DNA from: Talpa occidentalis
Taxonomy: Eukaryota > Chordata > Mammalia > Eulipotyphla > Talpidae
Length of the DNA: 64,000 bases
Reading direction: 5' to 3'
NCBI RefSeq assembly: GCF_014898055.3
Contig: NW_023603184.1
Coordinates: 33,727,359 to 33,791,358, forward strand
Shown: one piece after another, positions 11,101 to 23,490 of the stretch
Numbering within the stretch: the stretch's first letter is position 1
How the letters are laid out: the number at the start of each line of letters is the position of its first letter
Notes under the pieces: model-generated
What the model saw: the letters and a program-made list of their open reading frames with translations, nothing else
What the model was told of the DNA's origin: nothing
Database searches by the model: none
Position numbers and translations under genes: made by a program

Positions 11101-14100
11101 GAGGGGCAGTGGATCCCACTGATGCTCGTGCACAGGAGAAGTCCTTTAAGGAAGGACCCGCCAACAGCTACTTTACATGGGCTGGCGAATGAACATGAGC
11201 CAGACAGTCAAATGTCAATATTTGGTCTACCAGATGGAATAAGCATTTGACTAATTTGTTAAATTTTCCTGGTGTTATGGGCCTCTTTACAGTGACAGAC
11301 ATACCTCTTGGATTTTCTTTGAGGCCATTGTTTATCATTTTTGAAATTCTATCTTTACTTCACCTAAAAACTCAAGGTTAAGTTTAAAACATGGAAAAAT
11401 TAAGAATGCTGCCTTTGGGTTCACTTTTGGTGGCACAATCCCTGACCCTGAATGTACATACAGTTGTTATTCAGCTTAATGATGGATTCATCCTCCTTTG
11501 TTCTACATTATTTTGGGAGAAAGAAGAACCATCTTTCAGAATGAGAATAAAATCCAGAGGTAGTTGTTGCCAAAATGGCATCTCCTGGCCAGAGAGCCAG
11601 AGGGGTTTTCAGAGCTGCTAAGTGCACAGTACAGCAAGGGCTGGTCCCCTCGGGCCAGGGAGAAGCCGTGAAGAGCACAGTTAGGGCCCAGGATCCACTG
11701 CAGCCAGTCGGTCAGGCAGCTGTCTGTGGATTTCAAGTGTGGAAAACACTGGAAGGTAAAGTTTAAATGTCTCCTTGATCATTTTACTGGAACAAAAATT
11801 ATTTTCAAAACGTACCAGTGCTGGTCAAGATAGCGTGATACTTAACTTTGCAGAGAACAAAGTAAAATCAATACATGTTTTAGAACCATACTTAGTTCGC
11901 TCAAAATACTTGCAATCCTGGGAGTTCTCATTTGCAAATAGCACACTGGAGCTCCTGGTCCTTTTTATTTGGTAGCAAAGAAACCCTCTTTCTGGCTCTG
12001 GGAGGCTTGACCCTGTGCTGCCTGGGGCATATTCTCAATAAAACATTTTTGCATTTATACTTCCTTTGTAGAAAACACAGTATAAACATACTGACTGCAG
12101 TTTGGGACCATAATGCAGATTTGCCTCTTGGCTAAGAAAGTCTATGAGCCTTGCTGGAGTCAGGAGACCCAGTGGGTTCTCAGCGGAGCTCCAATCTGAG
12201 TTGTAGACATGCAGGCAGGGACAGTACATTTGTCTTCATTCAAGAAATGTATAGTTTATGGCAACACTTTTCTTTATTAAGTTCTTAGCTTGCACCATTT
12301 TCTAAAACACCTTTCAGATGAGGATCATTTGAAAGCTTTTAGACTGAATATTTTTAATTGAGCTCTAACATTCCCTGAGAAAAAGATATATAAAAATTGA
12401 TTATATCTTTGAAGTGAAGGTAATGCCTTCTCTGGAAGGTTAATTTACCACTTTATATCATCTGTAAGTTTATCTCTAAATCCCTGAATACAAATGTCTT
12501 TAGGCATTTGAAGAAATATTTTTTTATTATTCTCCCAAAGCTTTGAGTTTGGTGAAATAGAGAATTTGCCTTACTCTGATAAATTCAAATCTGGATGATG
12601 TCATCATATGAAAGAAATTTTATCTAAGTTGTGAGAAGTCATTGTCTTGGAGATGATGTTCACTTGATAAGAAAAAACATCAACATTACTGTGTCAGATG
12701 CTGTTTTGGAAAGAGCTTTAATGTGATAATTACTGGAGTAATAACTACAATAAATTTTGTATTAAGTCAAGAAGATATTAACTTTCTTTTTTTTCTTTTT
12801 CATTCTTTCTTTATACTAACTTCACTATCTGGAGTCACAAATTGAATTTTCGAAAAATAAGTGGGTAAAAGCAATACCGTGCTGCAAGGTGCAGTGTTAT
12901 CATGAATAACCATATGTTCCTATGCTTTCTAACCCTCTGACTGTGCTCATCATATCCGTCTAGCTCAGGAGGGTGTTAAAGAAGCCAGTGGCAATGACTT
13001 AAAGGGCAGGGCCTGTGGTCCACATCCCTTTAGCCTACTCTTTTATCCATCAGGAACAGGTACATCAAATCATCATCTGGCCTGTGCATGAGCTGGGGGA
13101 TCCTAATGACACTGAGTTTCAGCCAGGGTGACTGGACTTTGGGACCTGCTCCCATTCTTTTGGAACCATCTTCAATCTTGGCTCTTAGTCCTTCCCAGGC
13201 CCAGGGCTCCTGGACAGAGTGAAAAGATAGCAGGGAGTGAAGGTACAGGCGAGATTATACTGCTAGTTTAATTTTGCAACCTATATTCCCAGGGAGCTTG
13301 GGCAGCAAGTGACAATTAAACCTTTGAGTGGAAGAAGGAAGAAGTGGGTTCTGCCATCATCCTTCATCCTTGTATGACCTTGATGTGTTCTCTCAGGAAA
13401 CTAAACAAAGGGAGCTTCAACCTGACACCACAGCTTACTGGAGGCAAGGCCATGATGCTGTGTAGAGCTTCTCTTTGTCTCACACTGGCCCTAGGGGTGA
13501 GGACTAAGCCTCACTTGCAACTCCTGGAAAGTTGTCAACCCCTACTTTCCCGTTTTCCTTGGACTTGAGTTCAAGTCTTCCCTGGGCTACTTCATCAACT
13601 GGCAGGGCAGTTTTTCTTTTTTTTCCTCAATATTTCTATTTCATGTCTTCCACAGAGGCCAATTATTTCATATGAAGTTGGAAAGAAGGTGAAATAGGGT
13701 GTATGGTAATAGAAAGACCCCATTCATATGCGCCTCTTCTGGAAAGAGCATTTCCAAGAGACAGCAGAACTCTCTGAACACAGCCAATGACTTCTCTCTG
13801 GCTCAGAAGGTGCCAAGCAGCACCTCTGTGACAGGCATCATGGGGTCTACGACTAAGGAAGTGTCTGCAGGTGACTGTTAAAGGATATTGAGAGGTTTCA
13901 TCTCTCTTGGCCTTGAGAGCGACTGGAGAGAGAAGAGTGAGAAACCTGAGTCTGGAGAGGTCTCTGGCCACTCCTAGGCCCAGGTTGTGCTCTTTGTCAG
14001 CCACGGGCTCAGGAATCCTGAGCAACAAGTGGGGCCATCCTCTCTGACTTGTGTACAGGTGGCAATTCCAGAGGCTGGACATTCCCAACAGTCTTCAGCG

Positions 14101-14989
14101 ACATCAGTGACATGGGTAGCCATGGACAGCTAAATGACCTGCAGAATTCTCAAGATCCACATACAGATTGCAGATTGCTTTTGGCCAGATGCTCATCCAC
14201 GTTGATGATCTTTTCTCAGTTCATTAAATCACTTTCTATGTCGTTGTATTGAAATTTACAGCAAAGTGGCTGAGTTTGGAGGAGGCCAGCATGGGGGGCG
14301 GAGCAGTGGACTGGCCCTGCTATTGGGTATGGCAGGATTGCTGCAAGAGAGGGAGAGGCAGGAGGGGGATGCACCACAGCACACCAGCCATGTGGGACCG
14401 CGTGTGAAGGGACAAGTCACAGAGAAGTAAGCTCTTTCCAGCTAGACTTGATAAAATCTCTTAGAAGCTGCCGATCATTTTTTCTGAAGTGTTCAGAAAA
14501 GGGACAAAATACTTCTAGCTAGCATCCTTTGCATTTTCATTGCTAAGTGTGTTCTCAAGCATGGAAATCTCTTCTTTGCACCTTTACTATGGCTCAGAGA
14601 TGGTGGTGTAGCATCCAACTCAAGCTTTGGGGCAATCAGTAGAATGAAAATAATCATGCTTGTCTCTCAGGCTCTCTTGTGACATCAGACACTTCACATC
14701 AATTATTACCAATTACCTATTGTATCTTTAGCTTCAGCTCTATCTAATTGTCCATGGGGCATCTTTCTCCCTCTTCTTTACCCCTTTTTTCTCTACGCCT
14801 CACCCCATCCTTGTGCATGTCAAGCATTGCATGTGCTTTTAAAGTGACAGTTATCCAGGAAGCCTTCTGATTCAGTGACACCCCCTCCACCCTCCTGCCC
14901 ACCCCCCTGCACCTCCAGTCCCACCCTCACTCTCTCTGACATGGCCCCTATGAGCCACACCTTCATGTACTCCATTCTTGTGCAGAACC
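8151..14989. other. Non-coding sequence, mostly unique
   Basis: No exon recognised. Short frames of 80-140 codons on both strands overlap each other and lack domains. The AT-rich block 12230-12830 is listed separately. Confidence 0.45.
12230..12830. other. AT-rich, repeat-poor block; possible 3' UTR or regulatory DNA
   Basis: About 600 bp without recognised repeats, with many T/A runs, a TGATGTCATCAT (ATF/AP-1-like) at about 12596, and no coding frame. On the minus strand an AATAAA lies at about 12278-12273. If the weak terminal-exon candidate at 13738 were right, this could be SYT9 3' UTR; otherwise it is intron or flank. Confidence 0.25.
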
Positions 14990-15440
14990 TTCCCTGAATC
15001 TGGGCGAGCTGTGTCACTTGTTCTTAGCCAATAGTACATGGTGGGTGTGACTCTGTGTAACTTCAGAGTTTAGAAGGAACATGCAGCCTCTACTGGGACC
15101 TCTTGCAGTGTTAGCTCTGGGGGAAACGAGCCACTGTGTATGATGTCTGACTGCCTTGAAATCCCCATGACATTGCAATCACGTGACAAGCCCAACCAGC
15201 CTCCATGTGGTCCAGTCACCCAGCCGAGCAGTCACACGTGAGTGAAGAATCCAGCGTGGCTCTCTGACCCAGTCAGGCATTCAGGTGACGCCAGCCTTAA
15301 CTGCCATCTGACAGCACCCAGATTACTCCACAGGAGAGAGCGATCACCTAAACCCAGTCAACCCAGCCATGAGATAACAACTTTCTATTTGAACTAGGGG
15401 GTTTAGTAGTGCTTTGTTATGTGGCAATAGATAATTGGAA
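14990..15440 (+). mobile_element. Probable MaLR-type LTR relic
   Basis: Contains the features of an old MLT1-like LTR: GTGTGACTCTGTGTAACTTC, the GCCACTGTGTATGATGTCTG area, TAAACCCAGTCAACCCAGCC and the end word TTTGTTATGTGGCAATAGAT. The family assignment is from memory and only approximate. Confidence 0.5.
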
Positions 15441-18344
15441 CATCCACCAGGACAGGAGAGCCATGAAGATAACAGGACATTTTCCATAGCTATATTTTAA
15501 CAGTCTCATTGAGGAAGTAGGAGAAGATGACTTTTTTCTCTTCACGTGAAAGCTGTCTCCTCACTGATGGCTGTGAAGGCTAAGACTGCGAAGACTCTCC
15601 ATTCTGAGTTGTTGAAGCATTTTGAAAAAATCCACTGTGTGGAGACCACTGCTTCCCCACACTCCCCAGTTTCTCCTCTGGTCATGTACCCTGTACTTCC
15701 CGTACCTTACAATGCATGCTCAACATGCCTGGTTCACTGGCTAGATAGCTACTCTGGCAGCAACACAGATGCAGGGCGGATCTCCTTGAAGAGAAAGATG
15801 GCAAGAGAAAAGAGCTGAGGGCACATGCCAGGCAGGTGGAGGACACGAGGTCTCTATCTCTCGGCACTAGCTTTCCCCAGAGTCTCCTACTAGCATGTTC
15901 TCCTTTTCCCTGCTATTTCCATTTTCAAGGTACTTTAATTTCCTTCTCTAGCCTGGAAAAGACATTGGAGAATCCCCATCCCCCAAGTTCAATGAGACAA
16001 GGTTAGAATTTTTCAAAAGGAACATTTACTAGGAAACTAAAGGGAAACCAAACAGAAAGCAAGAGAAAAGAGGCAGAGTTGCAGATGGGCTCAGGGAGTT
16101 CAAATTTATAACTGGCCTTTGGCCACAGCTAAACTGGCTAAGCAAAGCCTTCCAGACACAAAGACCCCTATCTGCCATGTGGGCTGGCCTCTTTGCCTGC
16201 TGGCCCCTGCTAAGCCACTTTCTGCTTCACACCAACAAACCAGCAGCAAACTTATTAGCACCCCAGGGCTGATAGCTGTCTGGGAAGGACAATCTTGGGG
16301 GGGGGGGCGCATTTAGGCACAGCTGCCCCAGGATCTCCTACCCAGGTTCCCATTGCCAAGGACACATCAAAATTAATTGAATGGCTGCCTGATATCTGCT
16401 GTGGCCAGTCAGGTTTCTTGGGGACCATTCTTCTGGCCTCTTCTGTCTGACTCTAAGAGATACTATTTCTGGTGACTATCTTGCTGGCACTGGTCCTTCA
16501 TGCTTTGGTTCTAAACACTGGTATAGGGGGGAATGTCTGATGGGGAGGAACAGGCAGAGGGGAACCTTGGGTAAAGAATGTTGAATCCTTCTCATATCAT
16601 TGGATATAGGCAGAACCTTGGGCTCCTTTTGGATCCTGGTCAAAAGTCATTCAGAGATGGAAATGGATCCAGCAGGCTGGGGAATGCACGAAACTAGAGT
16701 GTAGTAACACTGCCTCACACTAACATGGGTCTCCATCCTTTATAGAACTGGCATCAGGGCAATTGCTTTCACTAGGTAGCTGTGGCAGTGAGAACTTTTT
16801 GAAGACATGCAGTAATCCTGCTTCCACCCAGTTACTCTTTCATTGAAATGTTAATTCAAACAATGATAATGAGCTTCCCAGGAAGGAAAACTGCAATTCA
16901 ACTCTGGATTCTGCTGCAGAAGCATTATATGAAAAGGGAAATGCTATCTTGGAGATGTGGTGCAAATGTGTGGATGGGATACTTTGCACCCACAATGGAA
17001 GAGAGAGGATCACGAGGAAACACCCTCTCCTGGGTGTGCTGAGGCCTTTGGTTTCATCTGTATGAAGGCAGAAGCAATGAGGATGAGGAGCATGGCTGGC
17101 AGTGGACTGGCTGATGTGGTCACAGAGGAAGCTGAATAATGAATGAGATACCCGGGGACAGCCCTTGACCTTCACTCTTGCAGGTATTTCCATTCCCCAA
17201 GTGCTATGAGAGTGATCTATAAGTCTGAGAGTGAAAAGGAAACCTGTTTGTTGCTACCCAAGGCTATGCCTCTGGGTTGTTGCATATGGAAATACCCCCA
17301 GAAGGCACTCAGACCAAGAAGGCCCAACCAGCTGTGCCTTCCCTCAGGGGAGGGCTGTGTGATCTCTCCCTCTACTGTCCTCACACACAGCTACACCTAT
17401 ATCTGAGGGTGTCCCCTCAGTGGACTGATGTGCTTGGGAAAGGGCATTCCAGAAAGCTCACACCGCTGAGATTCATGCCTCTTTACAGTGGTGACGATTA
17501 ACTAATGTTCATTCTAATGCCAACCACCAGTTGAAAGGCTAGGTCCCGGCTACCTAGAAAACAGTACTAGGGATCTGACTCCTCAGAACCTGGAATTAGC
17601 AGACGAGAGAGCCATGATCAACTGGTACTCTGTGCCATGTGCATGGGGAGGGCGGGCAGTGAATTTGCTGGGAACTAGTACTCCTTCACCAGGTTTCACC
17701 AGGGAAACAGCCCACTGATCCTGTGACTCCTGTGGGGCTATTCTTTGCAAAGCTAGAGCACTTGTTGGGGTGAAATTATTTTCTGGAGACAGTTATTAGC
17801 TCAAAAGGAAGTCCAGTGTGAATTAGATCTGCTGCTTATTTAGCACCTGGATGTATTTTAAGATATTCTGTCCTTCCAGGGCATTCAAGCAAAGAACATC
17901 GTGTCGGCATGATGAGGCCAGGGCAGGTGCTATGACCCCATCACCAAGGACCTCGTGTTACTCTGTAAGAGTCCCACCTCTCCAGGTACTCTCAGCACTT
18001 GCATTGTATCAGCTGGTTTCTTCCATAGTCTTATCTTGGTTCTTGGCCATAATGGATGTGCTTCCCTTGCAATATGGCACTTGGGCCACCTAGAGACAGC
18101 TGGATGGTTCACATTCAGCAAACCCAATCTGGAATGAGGGCCAGTTATTGCCATGGTTACAGCCGAGCATTTGGTCACTGGAGTCGTCCGGGTGTTGTTG
18201 GATGGGAAAAGTTACTTAAGATCTTTGTAAGATGGTTGTCCTACTGTGTCCTTGGCACAAGGAATCCTCTTCCCATAGTCATCGTTTCTGTACGAAAAAG
18301 AAACAAAAAGAATTCTTTGGTTTTCACCCATAGTTTTTAATGTA

Positions 18345-18830
18345 TACCAAGCACTGGAACAGATACAGGCGATATAGATACCAAGAGTAAGACACACACT
18401 CTGCTTTCAAAGGGCTCACAGAGGGAGAAACGACAACGTGAGAAACTGGAGAACAGAAGTGGGCATAAAATGCTGGATGTGCAAAGAGACGGAAAGGACT
18501 ATCTTCCAGGGCACTGAGTTCTACAGAGCAGATTCCAAAAGCTAAGTGGGGGGCCATTTACTCTGAAGAGTCCACCAGCGGGGGGGGGGGGGGGGGGGGG
18601 GGAGGGGGGGGGAAGTCATGGGGGAGGGGCAGAGAAAAGAGCCTGTGCAAAGGCACAAAGGCAGGAAAGCTCATGTGCCCACAGGAGGAATCCCAGACTT
18701 GAGAGGAGCAGAGGAGAGGGACGTACTCTGGGGAGGGAAGGGCCTGAGGAGAGCAGTATCCAGGCCTGGTTTCCACCTGAAGAGGGGGCTAACCCCAGAT
18801 TTAGAGAAGCAAGATCTCTTGTGTTTCCCC
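18345..18830. repeat. Ancient dispersed repeat interrupted by poly-G
   Basis: ACCAAGCACTGGAACAGATA, CTTTCAAAGGGCTCACAGAG and, after a G-run, GAGCCTGTGCAAAGGCACAA come from the same old repeat type as at 3985. The poly-G at 18580-18612 sits in its middle. Confidence 0.45.
18580..18612. repeat. Poly-G tract
   Basis: 32 of 33 bases are G, broken by one A at 18603. It could form a G-quadruplex, or its length could be an assembly artefact. It creates a Pro-rich antisense frame that is not a gene. Confidence 0.95.
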
Positions 18831-19384
18831 TCAGTCTAGCATTCCTGAGTCAAGCATCTCCCTGAGTTCATATTAATCTGCTATCACCCTGGGAAAGAAA
18901 TCCAAAGTCACTTCCACGGATATAGCAATAACAAGAAATGTACATATGAACTCTGGGAGCACAGCAAATACTTTGAAAATGGAATATATGCACTGTATGT
19001 CAAAGATCCAATGTTAACATGCGATGCTATCACTCAGAGAAAGTCATAAAAGTCAGGGTTTAGTGCAGAGCGAGACTCTCCCACCTGACCTTGGCTGTGA
19101 AGTGTGTGCACACGCGTGGGCACAGCCATATCACCAGATGGTTCTGACTCCAGTACCAGTGTGGGGGCAGGAGGGAGGGCCTCACATGCCACCAAGCAAA
19201 GCTCTGATACCAGCCAGGTGTCCTATGGTTCAACTTAACCTCGAAACTACCTGGCTGCGTCAGACCGCAGTGGTGAAGGGCTCAGTCTCACAAGACTCTG
19301 CTCCCACCACTTAGATGCCAGTTGAAAGTCCAGGTTGTCACCTGTGCTTCTGACTTACTTGTTACAGGTTAGAGGTCCAACAAC

Positions 19385-19730
19385 TCTCTCCTTGGGCTTG
19401 ACTGATTAGCTAGAGCGGCTCACAGAACTGAAAACAGTTGACTTCCTAGATTACAGTTTATAGTAAGATGTAACTCAGGAAGAGCAAGATGGAAGAGGTG
19501 CATAGGGCAAGCTATGGGGAAAGAGGCGTGAAGCTTCCAGGCTCTCTCCACGCACACCGTTCTCCCAGAATCTCCATGTGTCCAGTGACCAGAAATTCTC
19601 TGAATCCTGCCTGTTCGGTATTCACGCCAGCTTGAGAGATTAAATCATTGGCCACTGGTGATTGAACTCAGTCTCCAGCCCTTCTCCCCTACCCAGAGGG
19701 GAAGTGTTGGGACATCATTTCCCCCTAACA
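19385..19730. mobile_element. Ancient LTR-like dispersed repeat
   Basis: Words such as GGCTCACAGAACTGAAAAC, AGAGGTGCATAGGGCAAGCTA, TTAAATCATTGGCCACTGGT and GATTGAACTCAGTCTCCAGC belong to a dispersed repeat I recognise from many mammalian genomes as a retroviral LTR type. I cannot give a safe family name. It is diverged and non-coding. Confidence 0.5.
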
Positions 19731-20224
19731 GAAGGACTGACAATTTCAGCTCTCCATTCACTGAGTTAGTTTTCTAGGCAAAAGCCAGCAGTGTCACCTC
19801 ATTAACATAACAAAGACCCCTTTCTGCTCCCACTACTTAAGGCAATTCCAAGGTTTTTAAGAACTCTGTGCTGGAGATATATATTTCCTATTATAATCCC
19901 AGTATCATGTCCCAGGGAAAGGGGTGTGCCTTTGTGAGTCTAGGAGGAAAACGTGAATATTTGCTTATATTGTGATTCAAGTTAGTTTCCCAGATCAGCT
20001 GATGCTCCAGGCTGCCCCCTCCTGCCCTGGCTCTGCTTTCAACTCATCACCCACCTCTGGCCTTGGTTTGCCAACTCCCTTCTCTCAGCCATGAGACACA
20101 TCCCTGCAGTCCAGCTTGCCAGCCCAGTTCTTCCCCTATCCGGGAAGGCAAACCCACAACAGGCTCAGCCAGCAGTGAAAGCAGTCAGGAACTAGTGCTG
20201 CTGTAAGTCAATTAGACCACAGCC

Positions 20225-20400
20225 CACTTTCCTTCTGAATATCTACTCTGAGCCAGGTACTAGGATGTGATCGTCCCAAATCCTTAAAAGAACCCTATCG
20301 AGTTCTTTACTGGAGGATACAGAGACACAGAGATGAACTTGTCCAAAATCAGACTAAGTGTGAGAGTTAATATCTGAACCCCAGACTCCTAACCCACAAG
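20225..20400 (+). repeat. MIR-type SINE relic
   Basis: Contains TACTCTGAGCCAGGTACTAG, ATCCTTAAAAGAACCCTATC, AACTTGTCCAAAATCAGACT and CTGAACCCCAGACTCC, in the order of the MIR core and tail. Confidence 0.65.
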
Positions 20401-22167
20401 TCTTAGTTTAGCAGTGACACCATTCCTAAGTCACTTGGTAAGTCTGAACCATACATCTGAGCTTCTGCTTTGGTTTTCTAGATGCTCTGAATCCAGCCAG
20501 ATGAGGCCACTTTAAGAAACGCTAGTCTGAGCTAGAGGCACGTAGCTGCTGCCATGGCTAGCAGAGGCCAAAACCCACACATCCCATCTTCCTAACCATT
20601 TCTCTGGAGGCCCTGGGCTTGTGAACTACTTGTGTACCTCATTTGTCTCCTCAGTCCTATGCACAACCTCATTTTTTCCTGTTCTGTTTTTAATGTTTTA
20701 CTCTTTCATTTGAGCATTCCCTTCAGACTGCTTTGGGTAGAGTTCCCCCAAAGTGCCTAGTGGGAGGAAGTGTTTGTAGAGTTGGTTTGTTTTGACTTTA
20801 TCTGAAGTCTGCTTGGAGGGCTGGACTATGACCACAGCCAAGCTTTGCCAGTCTCCAGACCTAGAGGCCATGTTGCTGAGGGCCCACTCATAGCTCTGCC
20901 CTGACCTCCACAGCCTGACTTTGCTTACCTGGTGGATTTTCTTGGGTGATTTTGAGCAATTAGGTGGAATCAAGCTCAGCCCCTGGGGATACTGTGGAGT
21001 TGCCTATTGGTATCCCCCTTCTTCAGCTGGGTGAATTTTCTGGGCCATGATCCTTCCTGGTGCCAGTGTCCTTTGTTTCCCTACTCTGGACAGTGCTACC
21101 TACAACCCTAGCATGCTCTCAGCCAGGCAGCCCACAGATGACAGAATGAAGGAGTTTTCCTTTGTCTGGAGGAGTGATAGGGTCATATCTACCAGGGGTC
21201 TTACAACAGAAGCTTCTTTGAAACAAACTTCTAGTGAAAGTCAGGCAAACATGTCAGATGTGAAGAAAGTAGCTCAGTTGTTCTTGTAGAAAGGCAATTT
21301 TGAGTATGGCAAGGGCGAATGGTACTGTGGCTCAAACCTTTTTGTCAACTGGTGGAGGGAAGACTGGAAAAAACTCAACCAAACAAACAAAACAAAAATA
21401 TGCTATTTATTATACCTTTCCAAAGTCTTATTATCCAATGAGCTGTTCTCAGTCAAGGTTTTTATAAAATGAGGTGTAAGAAAAAGTTTCCCTATAATTC
21501 AAAAGGGCACTAACTCAGTGGGATTTTGGGTAGGTAAACGGGGTGATGAAAACTGTGGTATCAACACTGGAGATGACACAGTGGCATTGGTGGCCACAGC
21601 CTGGCCTAGCTGTTTCCAGTGGTGGCGCTGGGCCCATCTCAGTGGGCAAAGGCAGCGTGTCTGCTTAATAGCAGGCCCAATGGCTTCCCAGGCAGCACCA
21701 AGATGGTATCAAGAAATTTCAGTAGCATCAACAAGAAGTAGTGATTACTATCTCATCTGCACAGAAGAGATTTTAAGAGAATTCAATTGTCCTGAGACAT
21801 ATGGATCTGATTATAGTTAAATTGAATTGAAACCAAAGATGAGAACTGTTCCCATGAAAAGTGTAATGTGGAGTGACATTTCACACACAAAAATGACAGC
21901 TGATGTGAGACAGGCCACTGAAACGGACCCCAGATTAAGAACATGAAAAGACTTGAGTGGATCATTAGATAATATCTTCCCGTGAATTTGAAAATGGGTT
22001 TTGATTACAGGAAGTGTCTAAGGGCTTAGAACTAAGAAGCTTGTCAAGCACTGAAATGACTCATTACATGATTTAATCTAATATGTACTGAATATTGTTA
22101 AACTTGTGTTTAAAATTTTTGTTTCAAAAGCATAAAAGCGTTTGGATTTTGTTGACTATGTATTACA

Positions 22168-22217
22168 AAATATATGAAGAAGCATATATTTGGCTTCACA
22201 AATATATGAAGAAGCAT
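22168..22217. repeat. 18-bp direct repeat, period 32
   Basis: AAATATATGAAGAAGCAT occurs at 22168-22185 and 22200-22217, a recent small tandem duplication. Confidence 0.9.
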
Positions 22218-22389
22218 CATGCCCTGCAGCCTTAGAAGTTGATTAGCGTCTCCCTTTCCCCAAAGACAGCATTCTTTATCCTTCACGGGCCCCCTTTAAG
22301 AATTGCATGTTAAAAAAATTAAGTAGTGAGAATGTGACTAGACTTCCATGGACAACGACATAGAAAACGAGAGTCCCTTTGGGTAATAA

Positions 22390-22570
22390 TTACCATTTAT
22401 TGAACACTCAAGCACTCTGCTTTGCCTTGGAGCTTTGCAAACCTTATCTCATTCAATACTTGTCTCAACCCTCTGTGATCGACAAAGCAACATTTTCTCA
22501 AAGGCCAATGAGTCTGAGAAAGGACAAATAAAGTAGTAAATGGCAGAGCCAAGATCTACCACCTGCCGTT
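22390..22570 (+). repeat. MIR-type SINE relic
   Basis: Contains ACCATTTATTGAACACTCAAG, CAAACCTTATCTCATTCAAT and GTAAATGGCAGAGCCAAGAT, in MIR order. Confidence 0.7.
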
Positions 22571-22735
22571 ATGGACCCAGAAGTGTGCTTCTAAGTACTA
22601 TGTCGACGATGGCACATTGTTGAGCTCTGAGTGCCAACTCCATTATTGCACTGTTCTAGAAAGGTTTCTCCTTCAGAAGATAATTATGAATGGTCCAGAC
22701 TTTGTGGGAAAATGTGTTAAGATCCATTGATCTTG

Positions 22736-23002
22736 GGTCCTCCTGGTGGCGCAAGGGGTTAAGTCTCAGCACCATGAAGCTAACCACAACCACTGCAGCA
22801 CAAGTTTGATCCCTGGCCAGGTAGCCGACCTGCATGGGAGAGCAGACCTCTCCTGTCTCATCCGCTGCTCCCCTCAGCAGTGTATTTCAGTAGATCTGCC
22901 TGTTCTGCTCCCCACTCTGTCTCTGGTGAATCCTCTCACCCCTGCACCTCTGGCCTATACCCCAACTCTTGTATGCATAAATAAATAAATCTTTAAAAAA
23001 AA
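22736..23002 (+). mobile_element. tRNA-derived SINE, type B, with target duplication
   Basis: Plus-strand copy starting GGTCCTCCTGGTGGCGCAAG and ending GCATAAATAAATAAATCTTT plus poly-A. A perfect 17-bp duplication AAGATCCATTGATCTTG flanks it (22719-22735 and 23003-23019). It has the type B 3' end CACCTCTGGCCTATACCCCA. Confidence 0.93.
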
Positions 23003-23019
23003 AAGATCCATTGATCTTG

Positions 23020-23449
23020 AGGGGAAGGTGGTGAATGGTGACAAGTGTGACATATAGATTGTTACTGAAATAGGTTCATTCAGAAACAAGCAAAATCAAG
23101 GGCTGTAAGTGAAGGGTCACTCAGAAGGTAGGAAGAGTGCTGTCACTGTTTTTCAGATGAAGGGGCAAGTTAGTGAAGTACTGCAAGGCAAAACTACTCC
23201 ACCCTGTGAAGTGAGCTGGAGGATAGTTGGAGTTTATTACTTTGAGTTTGCATGCATTACATTTAGTCATTAGTTTATTCAACACATACATTTGGGCACC
23301 ATGCTAATGCACTGACCACTAGAAACACAAAGATGGCTAATGCACATCCTCCTCTTGAAGGATTCACAACTGTCAGTAAATAACATAGAATCAAGGATGA
23401 TGAGAAAGAAAAGGAAATAAGGTCTTACCAGGAAGCTCAATTGTAACTG

Positions 23450-23490
<41 letters not shown>

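Larger units (their letters stand above)
15441..19384. other. Non-coding sequence with possible retroelement debris
   Basis: Apart from the listed poly-G and old repeat, I see no named element. The section 15960-16320 (CAAAAGGAACATTTACTAGG... to a G-run at 16297) could be LTR debris. Frames around 16840-17500 are short and overlapping and show no domain. Confidence 0.35.
19731..22389. other. Non-coding sequence
   Basis: Apart from the listed MIR and the 32-bp-period direct repeat there is nothing recognisable. No splice-supported exon. Confidence 0.45.

Noticed and set aside
13663..14088. 141-codon minus-strand frame.
   Set aside because: No recognisable domain, start or splice support, and overlapping frames exist on the other strand.
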